DNA of 64,000 nucleotides, taken from Gibbula magus. Its lineage: Eukaryota > Mollusca > Gastropoda > Trochida > Trochidae. This document shows, piece after piece, positions 1 through 10,659 of the stretch (its first letter is position 1; every line of letters starts with the position of its first letter). A model generated the notes under the pieces. It was given only the letters and a program-made list of their open reading frames with translations. It was not told where the DNA came from and did not search any database. A program made the translations under genes and the position numbers. The stretch lies in assembly GCA_936450465.1 (NCBI GenBank), contig OW388302.1:58220459-58284458 (forward strand). The letters run 5' to 3'.

Positions 1-13
1 GAAGATATTTAGA

Positions 14-131
14 GAATAACCAACGAGGTACGAGTGATTACGGGAAATATGCACGAGTGGAAAGGCTCGCGACTGTGAACATCATTTTGACGATTGCACA
101 TTTCCGTAATCACGTACCGAGTTGGTTATTC
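14..131. repeat. Imperfect inverted repeat (fold-back, MITE-like)
   Basis: Arms at about 14-52 and 95-131 are reverse complements with a few mismatches and one small indel. The outer part reads GAATAACCAAC on one arm and GTTGGTTATTC on the other. The loop is about 40 bases. No flanking direct repeat was recognised, and the left flank is cut close to the window edge. A non-autonomous fold-back element is the simplest reading. Confidence 0.55.
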
Positions 132-140
132 TATATATTT

Positions 141-1452
141 CCCTTTACATTCAATTAAATACACATTTACGAACGACATACGTTTCTTTTTATTTTTGAG
201 ACTGAAGAAAATGGCATTGATCAGCTGATTTGTATTCATTCACGTGTTACACCGAACAGTGGGCAAACACTATGCAAAATAGGTCTTTAATAAAACGACG
301 AGAAACTACTATATTATTATTCTGTTTCTATAACCCATAACATATATCATATATGACGCACATTTACATTATAATTACATTAAGATACAACCTGAATGTA
401 TTTAATAAGTACACAATTACGCCTCAGTGCAGTACCAACAGTATGAATGACTGACGCGGTGAGTGACTTAACAGCATAGCGTTGAAACGAAAATTGGAAA
501 AACCTGTCAATTTTTAAAACGACAACGGTTAAAAGTAGTAATGCCCACATGAAGAATCTACAACGAATGCATAGAATCAAATTGGTATGTCAAAAGGGTC
601 AACCAATCTGAGATTTGATCAATATTTCGTCTCAGGAATGTGGATTTAGTTCACGTCACGGCATGTTGACCGTAGATCCACAACAAAGAACGATAACTCT
701 AATCGGACGTTTACTGACAGTGAAGTCGTTGGAGATTATGAATACAACACCAAATATTGGACCCATGAAGTGTGTACCAAGGGAAATATTTAGTTTAATG
801 GAGGCCGAATGTAGATACACTGGGTGGAAAGGGACGCCCTTGTGAACAATTTTTATCGTGGATTGATTGAACTTCAGTCCTGATGTCAAACGCATCGACA
901 GGTTTGATATCATTCTGCACGCTTTTTCTGATTCAGAAACAACGAAAATAGTGCATAGATTGTCCAATATTTCCTGATGTTGTCTCTCGTTGATGGTGAG
1001 GTAGATGCCTAATTATTTATGAGTTGAACATTCTCGTGTCTTGAACTGTTAAAAATGATCGTCAATAAAGTGTCAATTAAAGTAATAATGACAATGTAGC
1101 TAAATACATATATTATAATTTCGAATACAGAACATGTAATAAAGTTCATATTTTTATATTCTTGATATCTGTTTTTATTTTTAAAATCGAAATGTGTGAC
1201 CGAGTTCGGCACTTTCTATTTATCAATAAAACAAGAAAGTTGTACCATCAACCAATCGTCATGTCATTCTCTGGCTACTGACCAATCAGCGTTGAGAAAG
1301 AGCACATGTGCGAATATCACAAAAATAATCACCTGTGTATCCTAACCCGTATGGGTAATATATATATGTAATACCTGTGTGTCCACAGTTCAATTCCAGC
1401 CATTGTGAACATTTGGCCAAAAGTTCTTAGTTAATCTACAATTAAACAAAAT
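141..1452. other. No supported gene
   Basis: AT-rich sequence. Short open frames at 615-845 (plus) and 656-967 (minus) overlap each other, have no recognisable domain and no splice context, so they are not called. Bases 825-850 loosely resemble 55-80 (GTGGAAAGG followed by TGTGAACA), which may mean a shared old repeat. Confidence 0.5.
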
Positions 1453-1522
1453 ATGAACAATAGATTCATGCTCAGTCAGTTACTTGTCACAAGCCTCATT
1501 TTAATTAAATTGGTATTTACAG
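1453..1522 (+). CDS. Candidate signal-peptide first exon
   Basis: An ATG at 1453 opens 23 codons plus one base and ends at ACAG followed by GTAAAA, a good splice donor. The product has a charged start (MNNRF) and a hydrophobic stretch of Leu, Val, Ile and Thr (about residues 10-22), as in a cleavable signal peptide. It ends in phase 1 after a G, like the first coding exons of the PAN-ankyrin genes and of the lectin-like gene in this window. An AT-rich TATA-like run lies about 90 bases upstream. No partner exon was identified downstream, so the gene it belongs to is unknown and it may be an orphan. The call rests on composition, donor and phase only. Confidence 0.35.
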
Positions 1523-2219
1523 GTAAAATTCTGTGATTTGCATCCATCTTAATTTTCGATCCGGTGTGGTTTTTTAATGGTTTAATAAATATATTAAGCC
1601 AATTAACATCGATCAATTCCCATTTCTCAATTACTTTAAGTCTTTCATAGTTGTCAATTAATTAGGAGATAAACCTATGGTGTTTGAAAATCAGAGACAC
1701 GTTAAACTCGATTGATAGCAAGTAAATTTAGACATGAAACTGAACGCGTAGCAAGTAGAGCACACTTTAGAATCAGCCGTTTGTTCGGATAGATTGTGAC
1801 GTCACAATGGTAGACATGTCAATATGCGGTGAAGCGGCGCTAAAATCAGAGGAGGTTCAATCCAGCATTGATCACGTTTGATTTTTCTGGAGAACCAACC
1901 AGAAGCGAGTATCCAGCAATGCCATGGTAGAATCGAACATAATAAGTATTTTATCTTTTTACACGCAAAAAGATTCCTAATAGCTAAGCATTTGTTGTTG
2001 TCTAGTACAATTTCAAATAAATATTTGTATGCCAAGTATTTTACGGCATTTATGAATTGCTTTTAAAATTCCATGAAATTCAAGAAACTTTATCTTGAAA
2101 AAGAAATGACAAAACAGTTCAAGCGTCATTAAATCATTCAACAAGCAGGAAATATTAACAATGTCATGTCCATGGAACTTTCTACTTTTTAAACATTAAA
2201 AATTAAACAATTTTAACAA
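1523..2219. other. No supported gene
   Basis: Nothing coding was recognised. A palindromic TGACGTCA (CRE-like) octamer sits at 1797-1804. Short open frames at 1802-2066 on both strands are uninformative. Confidence 0.5.
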
Positions 2220-3225
2220 TTATTTATCAACTATTATGTATGTTTCTATTAACAAAGGTTCCCTGAGGAAGTCTTCATAAGTGCATGGTTTAGTATTATG
2301 GCTATATGTGGCAAAAGCATTCATTGTATCTCTCCAAAAACCATTTTGCATCGATTTTTGGAAATCTGTTGGTGGGTTTGGAAGAGTGAGAAAAAGGAAA
2401 TTTAATTTGGAAATGAGCAATGATTGTATTATAGCAATTTTCCCTAGAGGAGTTAGGTTCTTTTCATCCATCTTCTTATGATTTCTTCTATTTCATACAT
2501 TTTACTTTTATAATTCAATGTTATCTTATTACAATCTACAGAAAATATTATTCCAAAAATCCTGAAATTCTCTTTGTTCCAGAGCAGGTTTAGGTCAGGT
2601 CTAAATTTCACATTACTTTTTCTAGAGCTTCCTATCCAAACAACTTCGGGTTTATTTCTAGTCCTGAAATGTGTGCATACAGGTCTAAAGTGTTAATTAA
2701 AGCTTCAATGATTTTTTAGAACCATCCAGGATAAACTCAGTGTCATCTGCATATTGAGCAATCGGATATTCAATTCCATCTATCATAATATCTTTAATAT
2801 CTTTATTTTTTTACCAGAGCTGATAATACTTCCGCACAAAGTAAGAATATATAGGGGAAGAATGGGTCGCCTTGTCTGCAGCCCCGATAAATAGATATCC
2901 ATTGTGACATTCTTCCATTTATTATAAGACTTGATTTAATGTCGTTATACAATATGGAAATCCACTTAGAAAAACTGTCCCCAAAACCAAAAACATTAGG
3001 TTTAAAAGTGAAGGACCAAGATATAGAATCAAACACCTTTTCAAAATCTACATGTAATAGCATGCCTGGTATTTGTTTAGATTCTGTATGTAGAAATAAA
3101 TCATACATCATATGAATGTTCTCTCCAATATATCTGCCAGACATAAATCCTGTCTGTTCTTCACTCACAATATTGGGTGGTACTTTTTTTCATTCTATTT
3201 GCAATGATTGAAGATAATAATTTAT
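2220..3225 (-). mobile_element. LINE reverse transcriptase remnant (3' part)
   Basis: On the minus strand this encodes the core and C-terminal part of a non-LTR retrotransposon reverse transcriptase. In order: a segment ending in QTGFMSGR near 3150, the block with DFEKVFDSISW, the block with GCRQGDP and SPYIFLLCAE-like residues near 2840-2890, the catalytic YADD followed by TEF at about 2736-2753, a KPEVVWIGSS segment near 2650, and LTPLGKIAIIQSLL with NFLFLTLPNP at 2380-2460. Frameshifts lie near 3185 and between 2470 and 2800, so the copy is dead. The order of blocks is that of L1-like or CR1-like RTs. It belongs with the fragment at 30840-31240, which has the same LDGS and IWIGS spacing. 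The neighbouring inverted piece at about 3240-3512 is treated as its 5' part. Confidence 0.85.
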
Positions 3226-3239
3226 ACGAAGAATTCAAT

Positions 3240-3512
3240 GAAGTAATTTGGCGAACGTTTTTCATAAATTGCTCTACAACATGTTCTCAAAAGCTAAATC
3301 GATTGATGAAGAAGAATGTGTAAATACAATGTAAGTATTTTTGCAGACTTGAAACTAGAAATTATATTAGTAAAAACATGAAGGAATTAGAAACGCAGGA
3401 TGGTAAACTTCTGGCGAGGATATCATTAAAGAAGCGACAAAATTTTATGAAGATCTATACTCTTCAAAAGAACATGAAGTCAAAGCCTCAGATATATTGT
3501 TAGATTGTGAGG
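3240..3512 (+). mobile_element. Inverted 5' part of the same LINE
   Basis: Plus-strand reading with one frameshift near 3405 gives a segment with LETRNYISKNMKELE, then SGEDIIKEATKFYEDLYSSK and DILLDCE. This is the linker that joins the endonuclease to the reverse transcriptase in LINE ORF2. It lies head to head with the minus-strand RT remnant at 2220-3225. The roughly 100 residues expected between the two parts are missing. This is the layout left by 5' inversion during target-primed reverse transcription. Confidence 0.7.
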
Positions 3513-4234
3513 TACTGAGTTTATATTATCTTCATGATGTTTTTTTTTACTTAACTTACACAGCATGCATTTCGCTCGATGTAAAGATTTAAGCCTGGTT
3601 TTAGCAGGGACAAATGTGTAAGTTGGTCCATTTTCAGAATTTGAGTTGAGGAAAACAACTATATTAAGGATCAAAACCAAACCATAGGTTTGTTGGTGAA
3701 AGGAAGCTCTTGGCAAAGGGAAACTGAAAAGGGCCGACATTCCTGACAGCTTTTTTCGCCAACAAAACATGGGGGAGATTTGGACCTAACTTATGAACCG
3801 AGGCTATATTTTAGATGTTATTCAATATTTTAAAATCCTCGCGGATTCCATTGGATTTAAATATTGGGCTGAGTTGTCATGTGAGGAGAGAAAAGCCGCG
3901 ATCTTCACGTGCCACACGCCTGCACCACATGTGTAAAACACATGGTTCACACTGACATGACAGGTGGTCAGGCCCCGTGTCAACCTCTCTCTATCTACTC
4001 ATAAAAAATCTAATACAGACCAATTAATATTCCAACACCATCAACCATGTGACACCATCAACAACATATGCTTCAAGGCTGCATGATGCAAGCAGCATCT
4101 CTACTGCATCACATTAAAAACTCAACTCCCAGTAATTACATTTTTTTCTTCTGATTCACTATCTTTCTAACAGGCAATTAAACACTGTAAGAGTGATCAC
4201 CCAATTTAAGGGATATTTTAACACTTCACAACAC
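3513..4234. other. No supported gene
   Basis: A minus-strand open frame at 3480-3770 overlaps the LINE fragment, has no recognisable domain and is not called. The rest is non-coding as far as can be seen. Confidence 0.45.
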
Positions 4235-4944
4235 TTGTCTCCAATGCGACATCGTCTTTTGCTTGCCTAGACATATGGGTATAAGAGGTAATAATAAAGC
4301 TTTTGCAGCAGCTAAACCTCAAACATATCTCTCCTACTTAAGTTCCATATACAGATTCTAAACCTGCTATTAACTGTTAAGTAGTGTTGGAAGTCCCAAT
4401 GGGACCAACAACAGTATAACAAACTTCACACTATTCAACCTCATTGAGGTTACAAATCTCTATCCTCTTACCCGGCAGGAAGCTTGTGTTCTACGACGAT
4501 GCCGTAATGGACACACTCATCTCACTCATTCTTTTCTTTTAAATGGGGAAAAACCCCCAATGTGTATTCCCTGCCAGTGTCCCCTCACAGTAAAACACAT
4601 TTTGTGTAAGTGTTAAGACACCGCGCACATCAGGGAAACATTTTATCCTGATATTCCTTTATCTCAATTTTTTTATCAATTTGGTGAACACCGCATTTTA
4701 GACTTTTTGAAAGCAGTCAATATATTTGACAAATTGTAAATTTTATCTTTTCTATCAGCTTTTAACAAAATTGTGATATTTTGCTGATGTTTTGTATGGC
4801 TTTTGTGTCAATACTTTTGGCTTTTGCAATTATTCTAAAATTAATCTATTAACTTAAATTTCTCGCCACTAATGGCTGCAATACTGCCGAAGCGGTGTTA
4901 AACAATAATTCACTCACTCACTCACTCAATCACTCACTCACTCA
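4235..4944 (+). mobile_element. RNase H-type LINE 3' end with (TCAC)n tail
   Basis: The plus strand starts inside the last block of an RNase H domain (DIVFCLPRHMGIRGNNKA, the usual pattern being W-P-S-H-x-G-I-x-G-N-x-x-A-D) at about 4243-4300. It continues to a C-terminal segment with LTHSFLLNGEKPPMCIPCQ and PLTVKHIL near 4520-4610, a Cys/His motif typical of I-clade and Nimbus-like LINEs. An AT-rich 3' UTR follows. The element ends in AAGCGGTGTTAAAC and a run of TCAC repeats at about 4910-4944. Frameshifts and substitutions make it non-functional. The minus-strand copy at 60480-61100 is the same family. Confidence 0.75.
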
Positions 4945-5088
4945 AAATCGAAACCTACACATCCATCTCTCACACTATGAAGAGTTGCATAAAATGTTCT
5001 CTTTATACGTCGCCCCATTTTCTACCAATACTGATTACCGTTTTCTATTGATGTTTTACCCTCTAACGTAACACAATATTGTTAAACG

Positions 5089-5172
5089 TCCTACGTTGGA
5101 CATAACCCTACTATGTCCTACGTAGGAGATACTAAGCCCTATCTAGGAGATACTAAGTCCTACGTGGGAAAT
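5089..5172. repeat. Short tandem repeat, 21-bp unit
   Basis: About four imperfect copies of a unit around TCCTACGTAGGAGATACTAAG. The unit contains the palindrome CCTACGTAGG. It lies just upstream of the duplicated PAN-exon segment. Confidence 0.6.
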
Positions 5173-5401
5173 ATTTTGACAGATTTTGTTTCATCGTGAC
5201 ACTAATACGCTTCCGTACAAAACAGTATTTTAAAAATATGAAACAAATTATAAGTAAAAGAAATGTATACTTTTCTATGGAAAGAATGATTAATTGAAGA
5301 ATTAAAAGTGTGTCTTTTGTCTTGCATTATGAAAGCAGATAGCCATTTTAATGTGTTTATTTATCCGATTGTTGCACAGAAGTCAATTGTAATGGCTCAT
5401 G

Positions 5402-5850
5402 TTCTGTTCCTCAAACTTCTTCACAGAAAGCATCCCGCAGGGGCCAGATAACAGTTCAGATTTTGCTTCTCAATGTTCCACTTCCCTCAGATAGTATATT
5501 TCAGACATGGGGACAGATAACAGTTCAGATTTTGTTCCTCAAAGTTGTTCTTCTCTCAGAAAGTATATTTCAGACATGGGGACAGATAACAATTCAGATT
5601 TTGCTCCTCAAAGTTGTTCTTCTCTCAGAAAGTATCTTTCAGACATGGGGACAGATAACAATTCAGATTTTGCCCCTCAAAATTGCTCTTCTCTCAGAAA
5701 GTATCTTTCAGACATGGGGACAGATAACAGTACAGATTTTGCTCCTCAAAATTGTTCTTCTCTCAGAAAGTATCTTTCAGACATGGGATCAAATAACAGT
5801 TCAGATTTTGATCCTCAAAGTTCTTCTTCTTTCAAAAAGTATATACCATA
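5402..5850 (+). repeat. 69-bp tandem array derived from a signal-peptide exon
   Basis: The motif CAGACATGGGG recurs at 5502, 5571, 5640, 5709 and 5778, an exact 69-bp period, with degenerate units before and after. One unit corresponds to the first part of the PAN exon at 6298: the hydrophobic leader (LLLKVVLLSESIFQTWGQ in one frame, compared with LLLTFVILSESIYETWGD in the gene). Because 69 is a multiple of three, two plus-strand frames stay open through the array (5463-5930 and 5507-5914). The array ends in a decayed stretch that still resembles the Cys part of the PAN exon (ending NKDC near 5911). I read it as a pseudo-exon whose leader segment was tandemly amplified, not as a gene. Confidence 0.75.
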
Positions 5851-6297
5851 CAGTCATGGGTTCAGCCATGAGGCTAAATACTGTGGGGAGTGTAAACGCA
5901 ACAAGGACTGTTGAATTAAGCAAAGTATGAGACACGTATGTAGCATTTCTATATAGTGGGGCTTAGTCTCATTGGTTCACATGAATTATAATTGATGCAT
6001 GAAAAAACTCCAAAAACTTATGCTGTTGTAATTGCTCTATAGCTATTAAGCTTTAATTTAAACAGTTAAATAAAAGAAAACGGTTTCCAATTTGAGAACA
6101 GCACGTAATAATTTATTAAAAAATGACACATGATATCTACAAGAAATGTCAACTGCATACTACGTTGTGAAAAGGCCAAAATTAAGGATATGTTTATAAA
6201 GCCTTATGGATTATTTAAGTATATTCCATTACAGTATAACTTGAGAAAGTAATAAAATAAACCTCTTCATCCTAGTGGACTAGAACAGTTGAACACA

Positions 6298-6583
6298 ATG
6301 GTTCATATGTTGCTCCTCACATTTGTAATTCTCTCCGAAAGCATCTATGAGACATGGGGCGATATAACAGTTCAGCCCTATGGTCCTAAAATGTGTGAGA
6401 TGCTTTGTCAAGACACCAAGGACTGTTCTGACCAAATATTCAGTGAAGTACAGCTGACATGTCAACTTGTTATCAATGGAAGAACTTCGAGGTATACATC
6501 AAGTGGAAAGAACCTGGAAGTATCTGGTGTGACTGGAAGCAAATCTTTGTACAGGAGAATTACCACGCCTTACAGACAGCCAG
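6298..6583 (+). CDS. PAN-ankyrin gene 1, exon 1 (signal peptide and PAN-like domain)
   Basis: Start ATG at 6298; an upstream in-frame TTG at 6289 is not needed. Residues 1-14 (MVHMLLLTFVILSE) form a signal peptide. Residues about 15-90 form a PAN/apple-like module with the Cys pattern MCEMLC, KDCSD and LTCQLV and a leading TWG motif. This is inferred from spacing, not from a search. The exon codes 95 residues plus one base and ends at GCCAG followed by GTATAT. The leftover G joins the AT that opens the ankyrin exon at 8925 to make an Asp codon, so the two exons splice in frame. PAN domains bind protein or carbohydrate, so a secreted recognition role is possible but unproven. The paralogous exon at 17391-17118 has the same donor position and phase. 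Confidence 0.7.
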
Positions 6584-8924
6584 GTATATTTCATTTTCCC
6601 ACTGAAAGTATATGCGAAGTGAGTGTTGTGCTTACTGACTACTATTGAAGCACAGCTTTATTTGGTGGCACATATAACCTGTTTGTATAAATATATTTAG
6701 CTACAATATGATTACACTGATTAAGGCAATTTTGAATTTGAGTAGAACTCACATACACATGTAACCATGGATGCGGGAAGTTGTACATACGTTATGCCTC
6801 AATGTATGAATCAACAAAATATAGTATAATATATAAAAGATGAGTACAGCTATCTTGGTGTCAGCAGCTTTAGTTCTCTGCCTTAAGGATTGCCTAGACT
6901 TATCCCCTTTCCTCTAGTACAAGCTAAAGGAGTCAATGTATTGCAAGTCGCTGCTGCCAGCTATCCAACGGGTGCATCCATTTATTTGGAATACCAGGCT
7001 CCTGAACGAACTGAAGCAACTCACATCAAGCTGGTATACATTCAACACTGATATGTTGATCAATTGGCACCCAGAGAGATGACTGGTTGTTCTCTGGAAC
7101 AACGCCTTCTACTTTCATTGGCATCCAGGGAGATAACTGGTTGCTCTCTGGGTCAACGCCTTCTACTTTCATTGGCACCCAGGGAGATGTCTTGTTCCTC
7201 TTTGGGACAACGCTTCTACTTTCATTGGCACCCATGGAGATGACTGGTTGCTCTCTGGGACAACGCCTTCTGCTTTCATTGGCATCCAGGGAGATGACTT
7301 GTTGCTCTCTGGGACAACGCTTCTACTTTCATTGGCACCCAGGGAGATGACTTGTTGCTCTCTGGGACAACGCCTTCTGCTTTCATTGGCATCCAGGGAT
7401 ATGACTTGTTGCTCTCTGGGACAACGCTTCTACTTTCATTGGCACCCAGGGAGATGACTGGTTGCTCTCTGGGACAACGCCTTCTACTTTCATTGGTAAA
7501 ACAGGGAGATGATTGGTTGCTCTCTGGAACAACGCCTTCTACTTTTATTGGCACCCAGGGATATGTCTTGTTCCTCTCTGGGTCAACTTCTTCTACTTTC
7601 ATTGGCACCCAGGGAGATGTCTTGTTCCTCTCTGGGAAAACGCTTCTACTTTCATTGGCACCCATGGAGATGACTGGTTGCTCTCTGGGACAACGCCTTC
7701 TACTTTCATTGGTAAAACAGGGAGATGATTGGTTGCTCTCTGGAACAACGCCTTCTACTTTTATTGGCACCCAGGGATATATCTTGTTCCTCTCTGGGTC
7801 AACTTCTTCTACTTTCATTGGTAAAACAGGGAGATGATTGGTTGCTCTCTGGAACAACGCCTTCTACTTTTATTGGCACCCAGGGATATGTCTTGTTCCT
7901 CTCTGGGACAACGCTTCTACTTTCATTGGCACCCAGGGAGATGACTGGTTGCTCTCTGGGACAACGCCTTCTACTTTTATTGGCACCCAGGGATATGTCT
8001 TGTTCCTCTCTGGGTCAACTTCTTCTACTTTCATTGGCACCCAGGGAGATGTCTTGTTCCTCTCTGGGAAAACGCTTCTACTTTCATTGGCACCCATGGA
8101 GATGACTGGTTGCTCTCTGGGACAACGCCTTCTACTTTCATTGGTAAAACAGGGAGATGATTGGTTGCTCTCTGGAACAACGCCTTCTACTTTTATTGGC
8201 ACCCAGGGATATGTCTTGTTCCTCTCTGGGACAACGCTTCTACTTTCATTGGCACCCAGGGAGATTACTGGTTGCTCTCTGGGTCAACGCCTTCTGCAAC
8301 GCCTATCTAAAGTACATTGCATGGCATAATATGTCATCCGGCGTCTGACCATCTGTCAAATAACTTCTGAAGAACAACTGACTCAGGAGAGTTAAAACAT
8401 TTGGTACAGACCTTTTGGCCAATTAGAATAATACCTTGTAAATTTGGTGAAAATGTGAATTGTGATTAGCAATGGAACCAATGAATATTTTTTAGCAAGT
8501 TTACTTTCCTTGATTCACTATAATATTTCTGTCGATACTCCCTTTTTAATTGTGTTGTGAGTCATATTTCAACTGCTTGAAATTAATACTAACGTCTATG
8601 AAGAAATCTAAGTGCCAGATACCAAAATAATGTAGATATATATCTCAATAAACAAACTAAACTGTTGTGTTAATTATTGACATATTGTTTGTTCAAGTTT
8701 CTGAAATGATGTCTGTTTGGAATCTCCTTTAACTAAAGTCGATATGAAAGGTGTAATATTACAGTCATGTTTTATGACGTCCTACACTAATTACATTTTT
8801 ATAAAGGCACATAAAAGCAACACCTTTTTTCAATTGTGACTATGTTGAGAAGTTTGTATCGTTTCTTTTGCCCTGTACTATATTTGTTTTCCTTGGCTAC
8901 ATGTTAAAATCCTCTACTTCACAG
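6584..8924 (+). other. Intron 1 of PAN-ankyrin gene 1
   Basis: Bounded by a GT donor at 6584 and a CTACTTCACAG acceptor ending at 8924. It holds the 54-bp minisatellite at 7061-8297. I looked for a phase 1-1 exon that could add a transmembrane helix and found none. An exon-like stretch at 6918-7033 has consensus ends but the wrong phase (116 bases), so it is not called. Confidence 0.5.
7061..8297. repeat. 54-bp minisatellite, about 23 units
   Basis: Units of about 51-54 bases centred on CTCTGGGACAACGCCTTCTA and TTTCATTGGCACCCAGGGA. Variant units with GGTAAAACAGGGAGATGATT mark a higher-order pattern of about four units (roughly 216 bases), seen near 7495, 7711 and 8145. The 54-base unit keeps several frames open on both strands (up to 193 codons on the minus strand), but these are products of the period. 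The array lies in the intron between the PAN and ankyrin exons. Confidence 0.9.
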
Positions 8925-9733
8925 ATAAGAAAATATCCAGTGGGGATTTCTTTGAAGCATGTGAAGACGGTGATTTGGTCGAGGTGAAGCGACTTCTCCG
9001 CCAGGAGATGGTGGACATAGACTCCCAGGACGACCGTGAGGAGACATGTGTGATGAGGGCAGCCCGTGAAGACAGGAAAGACATGTTTGATTTTCTTGTT
9101 CAACAAGGATGTGATCTCTCCATCGTGGACGAGGACAGCAGAAACGTGTTGCATTTTGCAAGTATGGGTGGTAGCACGTACATTGCTAAGAAGCTGCTAG
9201 ATGACTATAAGTTTAACTTGCTCTGTAAAGATGCAGACGGGGTGACTCCTCTGATGTATGCAACAAACTTAGAATTTTATATGTTCTTGGTTGACAGAGG
9301 GGCTGATTTGAAGTCAGTTGATCTGGACAACAACAACATCCTTCACCAGGTTTGTGTCGATGGTAGATTGGACAATGTGAAGTATGTACTGTCACTAAAC
9401 GTCTTTGCTGTAGATTGTCTAGGAATGCACGGGAGAACTCCTCTTATGATGGCTGTTGAAGAAGAAGAACTTCAAATTGTTAAACTACTTCATAGAGATC
9501 ATAATGCAAGTGTTACACTGTCAGATGATTTTGGTTTCACTGTGCTCCACATCGCCTGTCTCAATGATGATTTGGATATGGTCCAGTACATGGTGCCTCT
9601 GAAGGAACTGAGGGGATTTGAACGGAAGAGAGACAAGAAAGGAAAAACACCCATACAGTTGGCGAGGAGTCATGGTCATTATGATATTGTGTCATACCTA
9701 GAATCGTCAAAATACACAAAGAGCATTATTTGA
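8925..9733 (+). CDS. PAN-ankyrin gene 1, exon 2 (ankyrin repeats)
   Basis: The exon opens after the acceptor TTCACAG at 8924 with AT AAG, in phase 1, and runs to the TGA at 9731-9733 (268 residues after the split Asp). It contains about seven ankyrin repeats. Clear repeat cores are VLHFAS near 9150, GVTPLMYA near 9240, NILHQVC near 9340, GRTPLMMAV near 9430, VLHIACLND near 9540 and GKTPIQLARSHGH near 9640, with the usual helices between them. The protein ends DIVSYLESSKYTKSII. Ankyrin repeats bind other proteins, usually inside the cell. Joined directly to exon 1 they would give a 364-residue signal-peptide, PAN, ankyrin protein with no visible membrane helix. A hidden middle exon is possible. 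The paralogue at 14816-13996 shares the acceptor and phase. Confidence 0.85.
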
Positions 9734-9848
9734 TCATAGGTCTCTATCAATGTTTTTCGACGCAATTCTTAGTATGCTGAGTATTCCTCAAATCCAAATT
9801 CAGTTTAGGTGGACATTCTTGTTGAAAGGCCGACAGGCTTATGAAATA

Positions 9849-10150
9849 CTTTATTCAATATATAGGCCACAGGCCCATGTACAATATACAAAATCAGTTT
9901 GATGAAATTAACAGATTAGGTGCAATAACTGAAACATCATAACATTTGTGTACAGGTTTTACGTGATATATACATAGGCTGATAGGCTTATGGCATGGCA
10001 CCGGAGAGTTGAACTCTTAATTACAAAGCATTGGGGATTATAAATACAAATTTGGCGAATATGTGGCCCCTAATAAAGGCATAAGGGCCCCGACCTAAAT
10101 ACTCGTTTCTGATTGGCTAACTTGGTGAATATGTGGCTCCTAATGACGAC
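9849..10150 (-). mobile_element. LINE 3' UTR fragment
   Basis: Begins with TTTATTCAAT, then TAGGCC and GGCCCAT. The same arrangement marks the 3' ends of the minus-strand LINEs at 45343 and 52003. No coding part is recognisable here, so this is a short 3' stub of uncertain right boundary, lying in the intergenic gap after PAN-ankyrin gene 1. Confidence 0.45.
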
Positions 10151-10374
10151 CTAAATACCTATTTTCAATTTCTTCTCAAAAACTGAATGCACTAGGTATC
10201 TTAGGATGGTGAATTTTATATTTTGTGAATCGATGTCCCCCACAAAGGACCACAGAGGCCACAACCTGGAAACGTACCGGTAGTCTTAGAAAGCTGAAAT
10301 AGTGTGTACATAGACCTTGGTCAATTTGGATTATAATTGTATATTTGTTGACCTTCCTGCCTTCTTGTCTCTCC

Positions 10375-10645
10375 TTATGAGGTGAGCTGATATAGGGTTG
10401 AACGCCGCTTTCAAGATTATTTCACTTATATCACACCTGCCAGTTTTACTGCAGGGAGAAAGCTTGTAACACCAATGTGACTATGCATTGGAGTGAAACC
10501 TGCGAGCATTAAATGTCGTACTGCGCTGAAATACAGTGTAGTATTGCACGCAGACCTTACTGCTTGTAGAATAGTTCTCTACACCAGACAAATTTGCAGA
10601 GCCCCTGGTAGGATTTGAACGCCGGACCTCCTTTGCTGACCTCTA
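10375..10645 (-). mobile_element. tRNA-derived SINE, degenerate
   Basis: In minus orientation the right side carries a box B-like GGCGTTCAAATCC near 10610-10623. The body includes the 'tatgcattggagtgaaacc' region and the TGCGCTGAAATACAG region that match the SINE at 48307-48593. The left side is the tail (GAAAGCGGCGTTCAACCC then TCAGCTCACCTCA in sense). The box A region is degraded. Confidence 0.65.
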
Positions 10646-10659
10646 CACTCCTTGTAACC

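Larger units (their letters stand above)
5245..6640 (+). repeat. Segmental duplication, copy A
   Basis: Sequence from about 5250 through the PAN exon is repeated at 18945-19625. Shared blocks include the run before the 69-bp array (AAGAATGATTAATTGAAGAA), the first array units, the stretch CCTCTTCATCCTAGTGGAC just before the start codon, and the exon itself. Copy A carries about six or seven array units and about 350 bases after the array that copy B lacks. Confidence 0.75.

Noticed and set aside
656..967. 103-codon minus-strand frame
   Set aside because: It overlaps an opposite-strand frame, and has no domain, splice context or paralogue.
3480..3770. 96-codon minus-strand frame next to the inverted LINE piece
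   Set aside because: Its end overlaps the LINE fragment, and the rest shows no recognisable feature.
6918..7033. Exon-like stretch in intron 1 of PAN-ankyrin gene 1
   Set aside because: It has a plausible acceptor and donor, but its length (116 bases) would break the frame between the PAN and ankyrin exons, and the peptide has no membrane helix.
7276..7857. 193-codon minus-strand frame, and several plus-strand frames, in the 54-bp array
   Set aside because: The repeat period is a multiple of three and lacks stops in several frames. The array lies inside an intron.
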